Below are positions 1 to 9,050 of a stretch of 64,000 nt of DNA, one piece after another (the first letter of the stretch is position 1; every line of letters starts with the position of its first letter). Location: NCBI RefSeq assembly GCF_004404055.1, contig NZ_SOHK01000017.1:124001-188000 (forward strand). The letters run 5' to 3'. The notes beneath the pieces were generated by a model. It did no database searches. It had not been told where the DNA came from and worked only from the letters and a program-made list of their open reading frames with translations. Both the position numbers and the translations under genes were made by a program. The stretch comes from Cryobacterium ruanii. GTDB lineage: Bacteria; Actinomycetota; Actinomycetes; Actinomycetales; Microbacteriaceae.

Positions 1-3000
1 ACCGGAGAGTCCACCAGCGCCGTCAGAAAGGTACTGGCTGGCCATTGCACTCTGGTTCGTGCCGGTGATGCTGGCACTGCCGATCTCCGTCGCCGGGTCG
101 CTCGGGTTGGTCCGAACGCTCAGGCGAAGGCTGAGGTACGCGTCACCGTCGATGATGTCGTCGGCGCCTCGTCCCTCGATCAGGTCGCTGCCCGCGCCGC
201 CGAGAAGCACGTTGCCGGCGCCCCAGACGTTCGGGCCGGTCAGGATCGGGCAATCCCCCTGTGCCGACACCGCGACAACGGATGCCAGCGTGGTCGTGAA
301 TTCCGGAATCAGCGCGTCGAGGCCCGCGATGCGGTCTACTCCAGCCTGGTCCCAGACGTCGCAGCCGATGAAACCACCACCACCGACGGCGCTGGGAACA
401 ACGTCGTCACCGCGGAGGATGTCATTCAGCTTCCAGCCGGAAAGTGCCTCGACTTCGTTGAACTTGTCGCGCACACCGACCTGCAGAATGTTGAGCGGCG
501 GGATTGGAAGGGCCAAATCGGCGTCCTGCGCCTGAGGGTCACCCTGACCGATCGTCCAGTCGTAGCCGGAACCGCCGGCGACCTTTTCAATGCCGGGGCC
601 ACCGACACCAATGTCGTCGCCGCCCTCCATGTCGTAGTCGTCGTCGCCGCCCTGGCCTATCATGAAGTCGTTTCCGGGCTTCTGTGAGTCGTCCAGGAAG
701 AACAGGTTGCTGCTGTCTCCGATCATGAGGTCTGGCTGGTTGCCACCCTCTTCCCAGTCGTCGCCACCGTCTCCGAAGGCTGCATCGAGGCTTTCACCGA
801 GCATGATGAAGTCGTCACCGGCACCGCCGAAGGTTTCGTTGGCGTTTGCTCCACCGTTCGTAAAGTCCTTGCCTTCGCCGCCCATAATGATGTCGAGTCC
901 GGGGCCGGCATCGATCGCGTCGTTGCCAGGACCGCCCTTGGGCACATCGTCTCCGGCGAGGTCGGTAATGATGTCGTTGCCTTCACCGCCGAGAGCCACA
1001 TCGGCACCGCCGCCGCCCTCGATGACGTCGTTGCCGAGGCCACCCCAGAAGGTGTCGTTGTCGTTGCCACCGTATATCCGGTCCACCTGGCCCGTGCCGT
1101 TGTAGACGGCCTGGCCGTTGATGCCGGCAGGGTCGACCGTATTGCGGGCACGGTACTTGATCGTGCCATCCGGCATGCGAATCAGGAGCGCCGTCTCATC
1201 ACACTCAGATTGCGGATCGTTGGCGACGATGTTGCCCGAAGCCTCGAAGTCGGCGACGGTTCCAGCCAGGTTTTTGAGCTCGAACTTGCAGTCGGCCGTG
1301 GCGAAGGGGTCGGCCTTGAGGGTGTGCGCCGTGGTGTTGCGCATCATGAGCTCGGCAAAGGAGTTGCCCTCCAGCTGGGTGCGGAGGTTCATGCCGGGCG
1401 TGCGGGCGAGATAGTACAGACGGTCACCGTTTTGCAGGTCGGTCATCTGGTTCTCGAACACGTAGTTGAACGTCGTGCCGAGCAGGCCACCGAACGGGGT
1501 CGTCATCTCAGCCAGGCCGCCGACCCAGAGGTCGACATCGTCGAGACCGGTGATCGACTGCGTGCCCGAGTTGGCCCACACTCCCGTGCTGTTCATGAAT
1601 TCCATGGCGCCGTCCGGAGACACTTCTCCGGCCAGGGCGTCAGGGCTGACGATCAGTCGTGCGGCGTCGCGCTTGCCGTCGAGCGTAGTCGCGCCGGTGA
1701 TGGTCGGGAACTGACCATAGGCAGCCACGAAGTTGATCAGCGATTCCGGGTGCTTGAGGTTCTCACCGAAGTCGATCCAGTTCCTGTACGGCCTGAGCGC
1801 CCCGTCGTTGGTCTTATTGAACAGCTCGCGACGGAACGGGTTCAACCGCGGTACGCCTTCCGAACGCGCGCGAGTCATGTTGATCGCGGCCAGGTCGAGC
1901 GGCAGTCCCAGGAGGTTGTTGCGCAGGGTGTCAGTGACGAACTCGTCGAGTTCGTTACCGACCTGGTCGCTCATGCCCATGATAACGCTGCCGGCCGCCT
2001 CCTCGGAGGTCAGCTGCCCCTCCGGTCCACCGTTGGTATAGGCGGGCGGGTTGAGGAACCCTTCGAGCAAAGAAATGTCGTTCTGGCTACCCAGAACGTC
2101 ATCACTCGTGCCGAACAGTCCGTCTACTCCCGGCTTGTCCTCGTTGCGACGCGAGATTGTCTCGGTCAGCATGGAGTGCCCAAAACGGTATACGGCGTGC
2201 GCGAACTCCGCTTTGACCGCCGGGTTGATCTCGGTCTGGGTGAAGGCGAATGGTTCGAACGGGTTGATACCGGGCTGCACCTTGCGCGCGAATTCCTCGA
2301 ACACGAGGTGCTGGTATTCCATCTCGTTGACGAAGCGGGCAGCCTGAAACAGGCGGTCGCCGTTCCAGCCGCCAGCCCCGCTGGCCAGCTTCCACTCGGC
2401 CAGAGCGGCAACGCCCCTGGCTGAGGTGTCGTTGGTCAGGGTGTTCTCGATGTCACCGATCAGGCGGTCGTGCTCCGAGTGGAACACCTGGTGGATGGCG
2501 GTCAGGCCGATGTTCTCGTTGACGCGACCGTCTCCCGCGATGAAGTGTGCATCGAGCATCTCATCGTCGTAGGTTCCGGCTGGCTGGCTGGCGAAATCAG
2601 CGGATGCCGTGCTGTTGGCATCCGGGGTCAGTCCGGCCTTCGGCTCCGCGTTGTGCGCGATGTCGGTCAGGAACGGAGTTTTGAAGTACATCACGTTGCC
2701 CGGTACGGGTACGGGGTTGGCGGTATCACCCTCGACCAGGCCGGTCGGGGTGACGTACTGCGGCATTCCGCGCAGCGGTCCGGGGATGAACTTGCCGTAG
2801 GCATCAGCTGCGAGCATCGGAACGTTGAGCACATCCTTGTCGGCCAGCAGCAGTCCGAGCACGCTCGCGGCCTGGGCTTTGGTGGTGGCCCAGGTGGCCA
2901 TGCCGCCAGCGGTCGGCCCGGCCGGTCCACCGAGGAGCTTGCCGGTGGCAACCGGGCGCCCGCCCTCGGTCACATACTCGCGCACGAAGACCTGGTGCGA

Positions 3001-4050
3001 GGCGTGAGAAGTGTAGGTCTGGCTCTGGTCGACCCAGGGCGAGTCCGTGTTGAGGGCATCCTGCACATCGTCGGCGCTCTCGTCGGTCGCCGTTGCCGGG
3101 TCGTCGCCGGTGACGCCGTCGGGGCCGGGCTGGTTCTGCCCGCGGGTCAGCACCATGAAGGCCTGGCTGGAGGGTACCTCATCGCCGTTACCGACGATCC
3201 CGTCAGGTCCGGAAACGCGCAGCGGGTCGTCCACTTTAAGGGGTACGAAAACCGTGCCGCCGCCCTTGACTGTCTGGTCGACGCCGTGGTCGAAGAACTG
3301 GCCGAACAGGGTGAACAGGGAGTTGTAGGGCGGCGACAAGCCGACGTCGGTCGTCACGTTCGGCATGAACAGCGTCTCGTTCGACGGAATACAGCCGGCC
3401 GGAACGCCAAAGGGCACGGACGGGCTTGGGTCGGTCGTGCAGGCCACAACGCCCTCGTTGCCCTGGGTGCGCACCGGGTTGCCCGCGGCAGCGATGGCGG
3501 CCGGGTTGGTGGAGGTCTGGTCGACGATCAGGTTGCTCACCGTGCGCGGCTCAGAGTCGAAGACGAGGCCTTTTTTCTGTGCATAGGAGGTCGGGTTCGG
3601 TGGTCCGAAGCCGGAGGGAGTGACATCCGCTGAGGAGAAAACCGGCTTGGCCAGACGAGGGAACACCTGGTCGGCAGCACCGAACTGGTCCTGGCCGGGC
3701 TGCAGGTTGTTGCAGGAACCGTCAACTGTACGCAGTCCGAGCGAGAGCAGCGGGCTGGAGATTTGGTTGGGGCCGGTTCCGACCAGGGCGCCGCAGGGGC
3801 CGGTTGCCGAGGTGGTGTTGGCAACGTGGGCTTCCGCGATCTTGATCTGTTTGAGGATGTAGGCGAGATCGGAGGCCGTGACGGCGAACCCCTGGCCGAC
3901 GGGGGCAACCGCGGCCTGGGCCGGAAGCGCGGCCGACAGGCCCAGTCCGGCGCAGAGAACGGCGGCCATGCCGGCCGCGAGTATACGCATGGGCTTTCCG
4001 AAGACCCTTCGTGGTCTTCCATGGTCCTGGGGAGGTGGACTACCTCGCAT
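1..4050 (-). CDS. Exported animal-type heme peroxidase with RTX-like calcium-binding repeats (C-terminus beyond left edge)
   Basis: Reading the minus strand gives one open frame from about 4050 through position 1 with no stop, so the C-terminus lies outside the window. Seen: a signal sequence whose n-region contains RRVFGK, close to the Tat motif RRxFLK, then a hydrophobic stretch ending in LPAQAA. Near residue 250 is GQFFDHGVD (distal His motif of the myeloperoxidase-like family), near 525 EHDRL (catalytic Arg region) and near 620 RFGHSML (proximal heme His). From about residue 990 to 1150 there are many GGxGxD-type nonapeptides typical of Ca2+-binding beta-rolls. Known of the family: heme-dependent oxidation of halides or organic substrates by H2O2. 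The start is uncertain: in-frame ATGs lie at 4119, 4050 and 3990. I prefer 4050 or 4119 because 3990 would lose the RR motif, although 3990 has the better ribosome site (GGAAAG). Substrate unknown. Confidence 0.85.
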   Translation of the reverse strand, partial: MRGSPPPQDHGRPRRVFGKPMRILAAGMAAVLCAGLGLSAALPAQAAVAPVGQGFAVTASDLAYILKQIKIAEAHVANTTSATGPCGALVGTGPNQISSPLLSLGLRTVDGSCNNLQPGQDQFGAADQVFPRLAKPVFSSADVTPSGFGPPNPTSYAQKKGLVFDSEPRTVSNLIVDQTSTNPAAIAAAGNPVRTQGNEGVVACTTDPSPSVPFGVPAGCIPSNETLFMPNVTTDVGLSPPYNSLFTLFGQFFDHGVDQTVKGGGTVFVPLKVDDPLRVSGPDGIVGNGDEVPSSQAFMVLTRGQNQPGPDGVTGDDPATATDESADDVQDALNTDSPWVDQSQTYTSHASHQVFVREYVTEGGRPVATGKLLGGPAGPTAGGMATWATTKAQAASVLGLLLADKDVLNVPMLAADAYGKFIPGPLRGMPQYVTPTGLVEGDTANPVPVPGNVMYFKTPFLTDIAHNAEPKAGLTPDANSTASADFASQPAGTYDDEMLDAHFIAGDGRVNENIGLTAIHQVFHSEHDRLIGDIENTLTNDTSARGVAALAEWKLASGAGGWNGDRLFQAARFVNEMEYQHLVFEEFARKVQPGINPFEPFAFTQTEINPAVKAEFAHAVYRFGHSMLTETISRRNEDKPGVDGLFGTSDDVLGSQNDISLLEGFLNPPAYTNGGPEGQLTSEEAAGSVIMGMSDQVGNELDEFVTDTLRNNLLGLPLDLAAINMTRARSEGVPRLNPFRRELFNKTNDGALRPYRNWIDFGENLKHPESLINFVAAYGQFPTITGATTLDGKRDAARLIVSPDALAGEVSPDGAMEFMNSTGVWANSGTQSITGLDDVDLWVGGLAEMTTPFGGLLGTTFNYVFENQMTDLQNGDRLYYLARTPGMNLRTQLEGNSFAELMMRNTTAHTLKADPFATADCKFELKNLAGTVADFEASGNIVANDPQSECDETALLIRMPDGTIKYRARNTVDPAGINGQAVYNGTGQVDRIYGGNDNDTFWGGLGNDVIEGGGGADVALGGEGNDIITDLAGDDVPKGGPGNDAIDAGPGLDIIMGGEGKDFTNGGANANETFGGAGDDFIMLGESLDAAFGDGGDDWEEGGNQPDLMIGDSSNLFFLDDSQKPGNDFMIGQGGDDDYDMEGGDDIGVGGPGIEKVAGGSGYDWTIGQGDPQAQDADLALPIPPLNILQVGVRDKFNEVEALSGWKLNDILRGDDVVPSAVGGGGFIGCDVWDQAGVDRIAGLDALIPEFTTTLASVVAVSAQGDCPILTGPNVWGAGNVLLGGAGSDLIEGRGADDIIDGDAYLSLRLSVRTNPSDPATEIGSASITGTNQSAMASQYLSDGAGGLSG

Positions 4051-4058
4051 TCCGGTTG

Positions 4059-4091
<33 letters not shown>

Positions 4092-4294
4092 CGATTCCTT
4101 TGCCTTCGAACCTGCTCATGACGCACCGATCTCTTCAGGGTGAGCGAATGCTGTAAGAGTGCGATGTGGGCCTTATGGAAACCTTGGGAATTCGCCGGTC
4201 GCTCCATCCGCCGTCCGCCGCGGTCGGGGCCCGCACCACTTTTTCCGGGCACCCACGACGGCCGTCCCCTGTTCCGTGCTAATTTCGCCAGACC

Positions 4295-5044
4295 ATGTCT
4301 GATCCGTCTGCCCCCTTCGACCGCCCCGATGTCATCCTTCCCCCGGCTGCTCGGCAAGCGGATGCCCGCAGCCGAGTCGCCGTCGCCGACATCGCTGTCA
4401 GCTTGTTCCAGGCCCAGGGCTACGAGGCCACGAGCACCGCGCAGATCGCCTCGGCCGCGGGGGTTTCCCGTAGCACCTTCTTTCGTCAGTTTCGGTCGAA
4501 AGACGACGTGATCTTCGCCGACCACGAAGAGCTGCTCGAGCAGATCTGCGATTATTTCGCCGCCGAACACGACGACCCCTGGCTGGCCGTCTGCGAGGCA
4601 GCCACGCTCGTGTTCGAGCGGTTTCGGGAGCGCCTGGAAATCGTGCGGGTGCGCGACCTTCTCGTGCGCCAGACATCCGTTTTGCGTGACCGTGAAACCG
4701 TGATGGTGTCCCGCTACGAAAAGACTTTCTCGGCGTATCTGCGGCGCACCCTGCGGGCTGTCGACCCGGTGGTCGCGATTCAATTCGCAGCCGCAGTGAC
4801 CGCCACCCACAATTTCGAGCTGCGCCGCATGATTCGCGCCGTCGACGCAGAGCGGATGCCCGATTCGGCCGACCTCAGCGTCGAACTGCTCAGGGTGCGC
4901 GCCCGCTTTACGCCCGTAGCTGCGCGTCGCGAGGCCGTGGAAGCGCCCGCCCGCGACCTCCTCATCGCGGTTTTTCCCGTCTCGGCACTGCCAGAAGATG
5001 TTGCCCGAGTGATTGAGAAGAGGCTCCGCTCCGCAGCATTATGA
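4295..5044 (+). CDS. TetR-family transcriptional regulator
   Basis: The 249-residue product has a TetR helix-turn-helix at about residues 30-75, with the signature region ATSTAQIASAAGVSRSTFFR followed by KDDVIFAD. The remaining helical part is the ligand-binding domain and has no recognisable specificity. It is slightly longer than the usual 190-220 residues, with a disordered N-terminus rich in Pro and Ala. It is divergent from the heme peroxidase and lies directly upstream of an acyl-CoA dehydrogenase on the same strand. Its stop codon overlaps the left arm of an inverted repeat that could be its operator. Control of the dehydrogenase, of itself, or of the peroxidase is inferred from position only. 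Confidence 0.85.
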   Translation: MSDPSAPFDRPDVILPPAARQADARSRVAVADIAVSLFQAQGYEATSTAQIASAAGVSRSTFFRQFRSKDDVIFADHEELLEQICDYFAAEHDDPWLAVCEAATLVFERFRERLEIVRVRDLLVRQTSVLRDRETVMVSRYEKTFSAYLRRTLRAVDPVVAIQFAAAVTATHNFELRRMIRAVDAERMPDSADLSVELLRVRARFTPVAARREAVEAPARDLLIAVFPVSALPEDVARVIEKRLRSAAL

Positions 5045-5090
5045 CACCAAGTATCACTTGACGTGAGACACGGTGTCAGATAGGACTGTA
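5042..5090 (+). promoter_or_regulatory. Candidate promoter and TetR operator before the acyl-CoA dehydrogenase
   Basis: A perfect 7-bp inverted repeat, TGACACC at 5042-5048 and GGTGTCA at 5072-5078, is separated by 23 bases. Between and after the arms lie TTGACG (5058) and, 17 bases later, TAGGAC (5081), a reasonable -35/-10 pair. If correct, transcription starts near 5090 and the dehydrogenase begins at ATG 5118, not at GTG 5073. Confidence 0.4.
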
Positions 5091-5117
5091 GTCATACCGC
5101 GAACGCGAAAGGCACTG

Positions 5118-6299
5118 ATGCCCGATTACGATGTCTCCGCCCCGCTCGACACTGACTATTACGGCATTTTCGCCAATGTTCCAGCCGCGGATCGGGCGTT
5201 CTGGAGCCGGGCACGTACCTTTGCGGTGGAGACGCTCGACGAGCTGAGCGAGGCCTGGGACAAGGCAGAGTATCCGTTGCACCTGGCCCGCCGGTTGGGC
5301 GAGCTCGACCTGCTCACGGACGGTGTCACGGGCCCGGGGCTGACCCCGATGTCCCCGCTCGCCGCCGGGCTCGTCAACATGGAGATCTCCCGCGGCGACG
5401 GCTCGATGGGCACTGTCGTGGCCGTGCAGGGCGGGCTTGCTCTGCGCAGCATTGCTATGTTCGGCAGCGACGAGCAGAAGGCGACCTGGCTGGTTCCGCT
5501 GGCGCGCGCCGAGAAGCTCGGCGCCTTCGCCCTGACCGAACCGGACCACGGCTCGGATTCTGTGGCCCTCGAAACCACCGCGCACCGTGACGGCGACGAA
5601 TGGGTCATCAACGGCGTAAAGAAGTGGATCGGCAACGGTTCGGTAGGCGATGTGACCGTGGTCTGGGCCCGCGACGACGACGGCAACGTGCGCGGCTTCC
5701 TGGTCGACCAGTCCCTGCCCGGTTACCATGGTGAAACGATGCTCGGCAAGGGCTCGCTCCGTGCGGTGCATCAGGCCCGCATCACCCTCACCGACGTGCG
5801 CATTCCGCTCGATGCCGTACTGCCCGGCACGCACACTTTCAAGGACACCGCGGTCGTGCTGTTCGCCACCCGGCTCGGAGTGGCCTGGTCCGCGCTCGGA
5901 CACGCCACAGCGGTCTTCGAGGCCGCCCTCAACTATGCCCAGCAGCGCGTGCAGTTCGGCAAGCCGATCGCCGGATTCCAGATCGTGCAGGAGCGGCTCA
6001 CCCTCATGCTGTCCGAGCTGACCTCGATGCAGCTGCACTGCATGCGCCTGGCCGAGCTCGATGCCGCCGGCACGCTGCGACCTATCCAGGCCAGCCTCGC
6101 CAAGTTTCACAACACCCGTGCGGCGCGCTCTCTCGCCTCACTCGCCCGCGACATGCTTGGCGGCAATGGCATCCTGCTCGAGAACCACGTTATCCGGCAC
6201 CTCGCTGACATTGAATCCATCCACACCTATGAGGGGACCGAGAGCATCCAGTCGCTGCTCATCGGCCGCGACCTGACCGGGGTCAGCGCCTTCCACTAG
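5118..6299 (+). CDS. Acyl-CoA dehydrogenase, glutaryl-CoA-dehydrogenase-like
   Basis: Flavoprotein of about 393 residues that oxidises an acyl-CoA to the 2,3-enoyl-CoA and passes electrons to ETF. Seen: FALTEPDHGSDS (FAD/substrate loop), WVINGVKKWIGN, the middle beta-domain, and YEGTESIQSLLIGR near the C-terminus, where the Glu of YEGT is the expected catalytic base. The YEGT context and LxGRxxTG ending resemble glutaryl-CoA dehydrogenases and their relatives more than medium-chain enzymes. ATG 5118 is chosen because GAAAGG precedes it and the likely promoter overlaps the alternative GTG at 5073. It follows the TetR gene and precedes a remnant of an acyl-CoA ligase, suggesting a former acid-degradation operon. 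The exact acyl substrate cannot be read from the sequence. Confidence 0.85.
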   Translation: MPDYDVSAPLDTDYYGIFANVPAADRAFWSRARTFAVETLDELSEAWDKAEYPLHLARRLGELDLLTDGVTGPGLTPMSPLAAGLVNMEISRGDGSMGTVVAVQGGLALRSIAMFGSDEQKATWLVPLARAEKLGAFALTEPDHGSDSVALETTAHRDGDEWVINGVKKWIGNGSVGDVTVVWARDDDGNVRGFLVDQSLPGYHGETMLGKGSLRAVHQARITLTDVRIPLDAVLPGTHTFKDTAVVLFATRLGVAWSALGHATAVFEAALNYAQQRVQFGKPIAGFQIVQERLTLMLSELTSMQLHCMRLAELDAAGTLRPIQASLAKFHNTRAARSLASLARDMLGGNGILLENHVIRHLADIESIHTYEGTESIQSLLIGRDLTGVSAFH

Positions 6300-6350
6300 A
6301 CCCGTACTTCGCTAGAACTGTTCGGTCAAGGAGTCCCGCGTGATTGACCT

Positions 6351-6488
6351 GACTGCCTGATCGCGGCGTTCAAGGTGCCCGATTATGTGACCTTCGTCGA
6401 CACCCTGCCGCGCACGGCCACCGGCATGATCATGAAGGTAGTGCTGTGCGAGAGGACCGAGGAGGTCGCGGAGCCAGCTGCCCCGTAG
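6351..6488 (+). pseudogene. C-terminal remnant of an AMP-forming acyl-CoA synthetase
   Basis: A frame ending at TAG 6486-6488 reads AAFKVPDYVTFVDTLPRTAT followed by GMIMKV, matching the conserved C-terminal lid of fatty acyl-CoA and other AMP-binding ligases (AxFKVP...LPRTATGKIxK). The invariant Lys of the TGK motif is Met here. Only about 43 codons remain and a stop lies just upstream, so this is a decayed fragment left next to the acyl-CoA dehydrogenase. Confidence 0.75.
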
Positions 6489-6615
6489 TGGAATCGAGCA
6501 AACCGGCGGTTTGCCAGCATCCGCCGATAGCCTGAGAGCATAATGGACGACCCTCCATCGCATAAACCCTCGCCCGCCACCACCGACATGCCTTTCGATC
6601 TGAGAGGGCCACAAC

Positions 6616-7983
6616 ATGTTTGAGTGGATCATGGTGGGCGTAGGACTCTTTCTCACCGTTGGAACGGGAATTTTCGTAGCCTCCGAGTTTTCGCTCGTGA
6701 CGCTCGATCGCAATGACCTCGAGGTTCGACGTGACCGCGGCGAGAAGCGCCTCGGTCCGACCATCAAGGCTCTCAAGATCACCTCAACGCACCTGTCGAG
6801 CGCGCAGCTGGGTATCACCCTGACCACGCTGCTGACCGGGTTCACCTTTGAACCGGCCATCCGCTCCCTGCTCAGCGCACCGTTGACGAGTGCCGGAGTG
6901 CCCGTCGGTATTGTGCCGCTGGTCGGAACGATCGTCGCCATCTCGCTCGCGACGCTGTTCTCCATGGTGATCGGCGAGCTCGTTCCCAAGAACTTCGCCC
7001 TCGCCGTTCCGCTCGCGACGGCGAAGATCGTCGTGCCGGCCCAGGCAGTGTTCACGACAGTATTCAAACCCGTCATTCTGCTGTTCAACAACACGGCAAA
7101 CGCCATCATTCGGATGTTCGGCATTGAGCCGAAGGAGGAGCTCTCGGGCGCCCGCACTGCCGAAGAACTGAGCTTTCTGGTGCGCCGCTCGGCCCTCGAG
7201 GGAGTACTCGACGACGATCACGCCGCCATGCTGCACCGCACCCTGCGATTCTCCGACCATTCGGCGGCCGACGTCATGACGCCCCGGGTGCGCATGGCCA
7301 CTGTGCACATCAGCGACACTGCCGAGGCCATTGTGCGTCTGGCGACGAACACCGGTTACTCACGTTTTCCCGTGATCGACAAGGACTCGGACGACATCGT
7401 CGGGGTGTTGCACGTGAAACAGGCCTTCGCTGTGGAACTCAATGCACGCGGCGAAGTGACGGCCGACGAACTCAAGGTTCCGGCGCTGCGCGTTCCCGAG
7501 ACCATGGGCGTGGATTCCCTGCTCGCTGCCCTGCGCCAGCAAGGATTCCAGATTGCCGTCGTCGCCGACGAATATGGCGGAACCGCCGGCATTGTCACCC
7601 TCGAAGACCTGGTTGAAGAGCTCGTCGGTGAACTGGAAGACGAACACGACCGCGCCAAGGCCGGCGTCATCCGCTCTGGCCGGTCAGTAGTCTTCGACGC
7701 GGCCTGGCGCCCCGACGAGCTGTTCGACCGCGCCGGCGTCACAGTGCCAGACGACGGTGACTACGATACGGTCGGCGGATTCCTCGCCGACCAGCTCGAT
7801 CGCATTCCCGAACTCGGCGACGAGGTCGCCATCGAGGGCGGCGTGCTGCGCATCGACCGCGTCGACGGCATGCGCGTGCATCGCGTGCGCTATACGCCCG
7901 TCGACCCCGTGACCGATCCGAGCCTCGCCACCCCGCACGATCGCATCGTCGACAAGATTCAGAAAGACCTGATCCATGAGTGA
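6616..7983 (+). CDS. CBS-domain membrane protein of the CorC/HlyC (hemolysin C-like) family, first copy
   Basis: A 455-residue protein with an N-terminal DUF21/CNNM membrane domain (about residues 1-200, several hydrophobic segments), a pair of CBS domains (about 210-340, beginning at MTPRVRMATV) and a C-terminal CorC_HlyC domain (about 355-435). Relatives are linked to Mg2+/Co2+ extrusion or resistance; the name hemolysin is historical. GAGAGGG lies before ATG 6616. The stop overlaps the start of a second, related gene by eight bases, so the two are co-translated and may form a heterodimer. Confidence 0.9.
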   Translation: MFEWIMVGVGLFLTVGTGIFVASEFSLVTLDRNDLEVRRDRGEKRLGPTIKALKITSTHLSSAQLGITLTTLLTGFTFEPAIRSLLSAPLTSAGVPVGIVPLVGTIVAISLATLFSMVIGELVPKNFALAVPLATAKIVVPAQAVFTTVFKPVILLFNNTANAIIRMFGIEPKEELSGARTAEELSFLVRRSALEGVLDDDHAAMLHRTLRFSDHSAADVMTPRVRMATVHISDTAEAIVRLATNTGYSRFPVIDKDSDDIVGVLHVKQAFAVELNARGEVTADELKVPALRVPETMGVDSLLAALRQQGFQIAVVADEYGGTAGIVTLEDLVEELVGELEDEHDRAKAGVIRSGRSVVFDAAWRPDELFDRAGVTVPDDGDYDTVGGFLADQLDRIPELGDEVAIEGGVLRIDRVDGMRVHRVRYTPVDPVTDPSLATPHDRIVDKIQKDLIHE

Positions 7984-9016
7984 TTATTTACCCGGCCTGA
8001 TCTGGCTCGTCGTGCTGCTGGTGGTGAACGCGTTCTTCGTGGGCGCCGAGTTCGCCGTTATCTCCGCCCGGCGCTCCCAGATCGAGCCCCTTGCCGCACA
8101 GGGCAGCAAGGCGGCCAAGACCACGCTTTGGGCGATGGAACATGCCACCCTGATGCTCGCGACCAGCCAGCTCGGCATCACGGTGTGTTCGCTGCTCATT
8201 CTGAACGTCTCGGAACCGGCCATTCACGGCCTGCTCGAATACCCGCTCGCGGGTACCGGGCTCTCCGAGGGCATGATCAGCACGATCGCGTTCAGCTTCG
8301 CGCTGATCCTGGTGACCTTTCTGCACGTCGTCTTCGGCGAGATGATTCCGAAGAACATCTCGTTCTCCGTTCCCGAGAAGGCCGCGCTTATTCTGGCGCC
8401 GCCGCTCGTGTTCGTGGCCCGCGTGTTCAACCCGATCATCTTCAGCCTCAACTGGCTGGCCAACGGCGTGTTGCGACTGTGCAAGGTCGAACCCAAGAAC
8501 GAGGCGACAAGCGCGTTCACCCTCGACGAGGTCGCGAGCATCGTCGAGCAGTCCACCCGCGAGGGAATGCTGCAGGATGCCTCCGGCACGCTCACCGCTG
8601 CGTTCGAATTCACCTCGAAAAAGGTCTCCGACGTGCAGGTGCCAATCGAATCGATGGTCTGCCTGCCATCGACGGCCTCCCCGGCCGACATCCAGCGTGC
8701 CGTGGGCCGCCACGGGTTCTCCCGCTATATCCTCACGGATGGCGCCGACCAGCCGAGCGGCTATCTGCACCTGAAAGACGTCATGGATCTCACCAGCGGC
8801 GACAGCTTCACTGAGCCGGTGCCGGGCAAGCGGCTGCGGCGCCTCGCATCCGTTTCGTGTGACAGCGAGTTGGAAGACGCGCTCGCCTCTATGCGGCGCC
8901 TCGGCGCGCACGTGGCGACCGCCTTCGACGCCGACGGAATCGTGACCGGTGTGCTGTTCCTGGAGGACATCATCGAAGAGCTCGTCGGCCAGGTCGAGGA
9001 TGCCACCTCGATCTGA
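7976..9016 (+). CDS. CBS-domain membrane protein of the CorC/HlyC family, second copy
   Basis: A 346-residue paralogue of the upstream gene: DUF21 membrane domain (residues 1 to about 195) and paired CBS domains (about 200-335, including FSRYILTDGA and GVLFLEDIIEELVGQ). It ends there and lacks the C-terminal CorC_HlyC domain of its partner. The start overlaps the upstream stop (ATGAGTGA), showing translational coupling. Such tandem long and short pairs are common in actinobacteria. A role in divalent cation homeostasis is inferred from the family. Confidence 0.88.
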   Translation: MSDYLPGLIWLVVLLVVNAFFVGAEFAVISARRSQIEPLAAQGSKAAKTTLWAMEHATLMLATSQLGITVCSLLILNVSEPAIHGLLEYPLAGTGLSEGMISTIAFSFALILVTFLHVVFGEMIPKNISFSVPEKAALILAPPLVFVARVFNPIIFSLNWLANGVLRLCKVEPKNEATSAFTLDEVASIVEQSTREGMLQDASGTLTAAFEFTSKKVSDVQVPIESMVCLPSTASPADIQRAVGRHGFSRYILTDGADQPSGYLHLKDVMDLTSGDSFTEPVPGKRLRRLASVSCDSELEDALASMRRLGAHVATAFDADGIVTGVLFLEDIIEELVGQVEDATSI

Positions 9017-9050
9017 CCCAGCGGCACACAACCGCACTACTGTTAGTCGG

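Noticed and set aside
1210-3633. Long plus-strand open frames opposite the peroxidase (1210-2424 and 2470-3633)
   Set aside because: Their products have no domain, they follow the third-position G+C bias of the minus-strand peroxidase gene, and the minus-strand frame has clear heme-peroxidase motifs.
5076-6110. 344-residue minus-strand frame opposite the acyl-CoA dehydrogenase
   Set aside because: It is a shadow of the high-G+C coding strand; no motifs or ribosome site.
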